Assembly (NCBI RefSeq): GCF_001598855.1
Contig: NZ_BCZS01000043.1
Location: forward strand, 1 to 35,148
From: Pluralibacter gergoviae ATCC 33028 = NBRC 105706
Lineage (GTDB): Bacteria; Pseudomonadota; Gammaproteobacteria; Enterobacterales; Enterobacteriaceae
Length of the DNA: 35,148 bases
Direction of reading: 5' to 3'
A program made the position numbers and the translations under genes. Under the pieces are notes generated by a model. That model saw nothing but the letters and a program-made list of their open reading frames with translations. It did not search any database and was not told the DNA's origin. This document shows positions 33,622 through 35,148 of this stretch, piece by piece. Within the stretch, counting starts at the first letter, position 1. The number at the start of each line of letters is the position of its first letter.

Positions 33622-35148
33622 TCAGGCGATTTTATTCGCTTTTTTACCTGCTTTAGCCGGAGCGGCTTCTTTCTTCTCGGCGGCAGCGCCTTCAACGTAA
33701 TCGCGGCCGTAGTAGGTATCCATCAGGATCTGCTTCAGCTCGGAAATCAGCGGGTAGCGCGGGTTGGCGCCGGTGCACTGATCGTCGAAGGCATCTTCAG
33801 ACAGCTTGTCGATGTGGGCCAGGAAGTCAGCTTCCTGCACGCCGGCCTCGCGGATGGATTTCGGAATACCCAGCTCGGTTTTGATGCTGTCCAGCCAGGC
33901 CAGCAGCTTCTCGATTTTCGCTGCGGTGCGGTCGCCCGGCGCAGACAGGCCCAGGTGATCGGCAATCTCAGCATAGCGGCGGCGCGCCTGCGGACGGTCA
34001 TACTGGCTGAACGCGGTCTGTTTGGTCGGATTGTCGTTCGCGTTATAGCGGATAACGTTGCCGATCAGCAGGGCGTTGGCCAGGCCGTGCGGAATGTGGA
34101 ACTGCGAGCCCAGCTTGTGCGCCATGGAGTGACATACCCCGAGGAAGGCGTTAGCAAACGCGATACCGGCGATGGTGGCGGCGCTGTGTACACGCTCGCG
34201 GGCAACCGGGTTTTTCGCGCCTTCATGATAGGAGGCCGGCAGGTTCTCTTTCAGCAGCTTCAGCGCCTGCAGCGCCTGACCGTCAGAGAATTCAGAGGCC
34301 AGTACGGAAACATAGGCTTCCAGGGCATGGGTCACGGCGTCCAGGCCGCCGAATGCGCACAGCGATTTCGGCATATCCATCACCAGGTTGGCATCAACAA
34401 TCGCCATATCCGGGGTCAGCGCGTAGTCCGCCAGCGGGTATTTCTGGCCGGTGGTGTCGTCAGTTACGACGGCGAACGGCGTGACTTCAGAACCGGTACC
34501 GGAGGTGGTGGTTACGGCGATCATTTTCGCCTTCACGCCCATTTTCGGGAACTTATAGATACGCTTACGGATGTCCATAAAGCGCAGCGCCAGTTCTTCA
34601 AACGAGGTTTCCGGATGCTCGTACATCACCCACATGATCTTCGCGGCATCCATCGGGGAACCGCCGCCCAGCGCGATGATAACGTCCGGCTTGAAGGAGT
34701 TAGCCAGCTCGGCACCTTTACGTACAACGCTGAGGGTCGGGTCCGCTTCAACTTCAAAGAAGACTTCAACTTCAACGCCGGCTGCTTTCAGCACGGAAGT
34801 GATCTGGTCAGCATAACCGTTGTTGAACAGGAAGCGGTCGGTGACCACCAGGGCACGTTTGTGACCGTCGGTGATGACTTCGTCCAGCGCGATCGGCAGA
34901 GAGCCGCGGCGGAAGTAAATGGATTTCGGAAGCTTGTGCCACAACATATTTTCAGCTCGCTTAGCAACGGTTTTCTTGTTGATCAGGTGTTTCGGACCAA
35001 CGTTTTCAGAGATGGAGTTACCACCCCAGGAACCACATCCCAGCGTCAGGGAAGGTGCGAGTTTGAAGTTGTAGAGATCGCCGATACCGCCCAGCGAGGC
35101 CGGGGTGTTGATAAGGATACGCGCGGTCTTCATTTTTTCGCCGAAGAA
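33622..35148 (-). CDS. adhE: AdhE, bifunctional aldehyde-alcohol dehydrogenase, C-terminal part
   Basis: The reading frame continues to the window edge; the Met at 35133 is internal (FFGEK precedes it in frame), so this is the last 508 residues of an approximately 891-residue protein. AdhE converts acetyl-CoA to acetaldehyde (N-terminal ALDH half) and then to ethanol (C-terminal half) in fermentation, and forms spirosomes. Visible are the linker region and the whole iron-dependent ADH domain: GGGSPMDAAK for NAD binding, TTSGTGSEVTPFAV, and the iron-ligand blocks DAVTHALEAYVS, GVCHSMAHKLG and HIPHGLANAL. The tail ends in a Lys/Ala-rich extension, as in E. coli. The promoter and N-terminal half lie outside the window. 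Confidence 0.98.
   Translation of the reverse strand, partial: FFGEKMKTARILINTPASLGGIGDLYNFKLAPSLTLGCGSWGGNSISENVGPKHLINKKTVAKRAENMLWHKLPKSIYFRRGSLPIALDEVITDGHKRALVVTDRFLFNNGYADQITSVLKAAGVEVEVFFEVEADPTLSVVRKGAELANSFKPDVIIALGGGSPMDAAKIMWVMYEHPETSFEELALRFMDIRKRIYKFPKMGVKAKMIAVTTTSGTGSEVTPFAVVTDDTTGQKYPLADYALTPDMAIVDANLVMDMPKSLCAFGGLDAVTHALEAYVSVLASEFSDGQALQALKLLKENLPASYHEGAKNPVARERVHSAATIAGIAFANAFLGVCHSMAHKLGSQFHIPHGLANALLIGNVIRYNANDNPTKQTAFSQYDRPQARRRYAEIADHLGLSAPGDRTAAKIEKLLAWLDSIKTELGIPKSIREAGVQEADFLAHIDKLSEDAFDDQCTGANPRYPLISELKQILMDTYYGRDYVEGAAAEKKEAAPAKAGKKANKIA

Overview
The window is an enterobacterial chromosome segment. The gene order ychN, ychO, narL, narX, narK, narGHJI, tyrosine tRNAs, purU, ychJ, rssA, rssB, galU, hns, tdk, adhE follows the Escherichia coli backbone, and most of these proteins match their E. 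coli counterparts in length and signature residues. Coding regions are GC-rich, which fits the Enterobacter/Klebsiella/Kosakonia group better than Escherichia. I cannot resolve the genus from sequence alone.

Bases 1-11975 look accessory. They hold the 3' part of a giant secreted adhesin whose visible N-terminal end is a Ser-Asp (SD) repeat tract. Four large beta-rich repeat units and a type I secretion signal follow. Downstream is a tightly overlapping operon encoding an outer-membrane TolC-like protein, a LapB/LssB-type ABC exporter, an HlyD-type adaptor, and a 1018-residue protein. The C-terminal half of that last protein is a TagE/GtfA-like glycosyltransferase. The combination suggests an adhesin that is glycosylated, possibly on its SD repeats, and exported by its own type I system. 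This is the most interesting system in the window.

Bases 12014-14523 carry ychN, a periplasmic PEBP-family (YbhB/YbcL) gene and ychO, which starts at TTG. Bases 14520-25706 are the nitrate respiration locus: the NarX/NarL sensor pair, the NarK transporter, and the NarGHJI nitrate reductase. FNR sites lie before narK and narG, NarL heptamers lie in both control regions, and terminators follow narK and narI.

Bases 25717-27168 hold a lone small P-loop ATPase gene and a tyrTV tRNA locus. Downstream of the tRNAs is a 174/175-bp repeat array, each full unit beginning with a copy of the tRNA 3' end, like the rtT repeats of E. coli tyrT. A diverged copy sits between the two tRNAs. Bases 27250-35148 return to core genes: purU and ychJ on the minus strand, rssA-rssB-galU on the plus strand (control of the stress sigma factor and UDP-glucose synthesis), hns, tdk, and the C-terminal part of adhE, which runs off the window.
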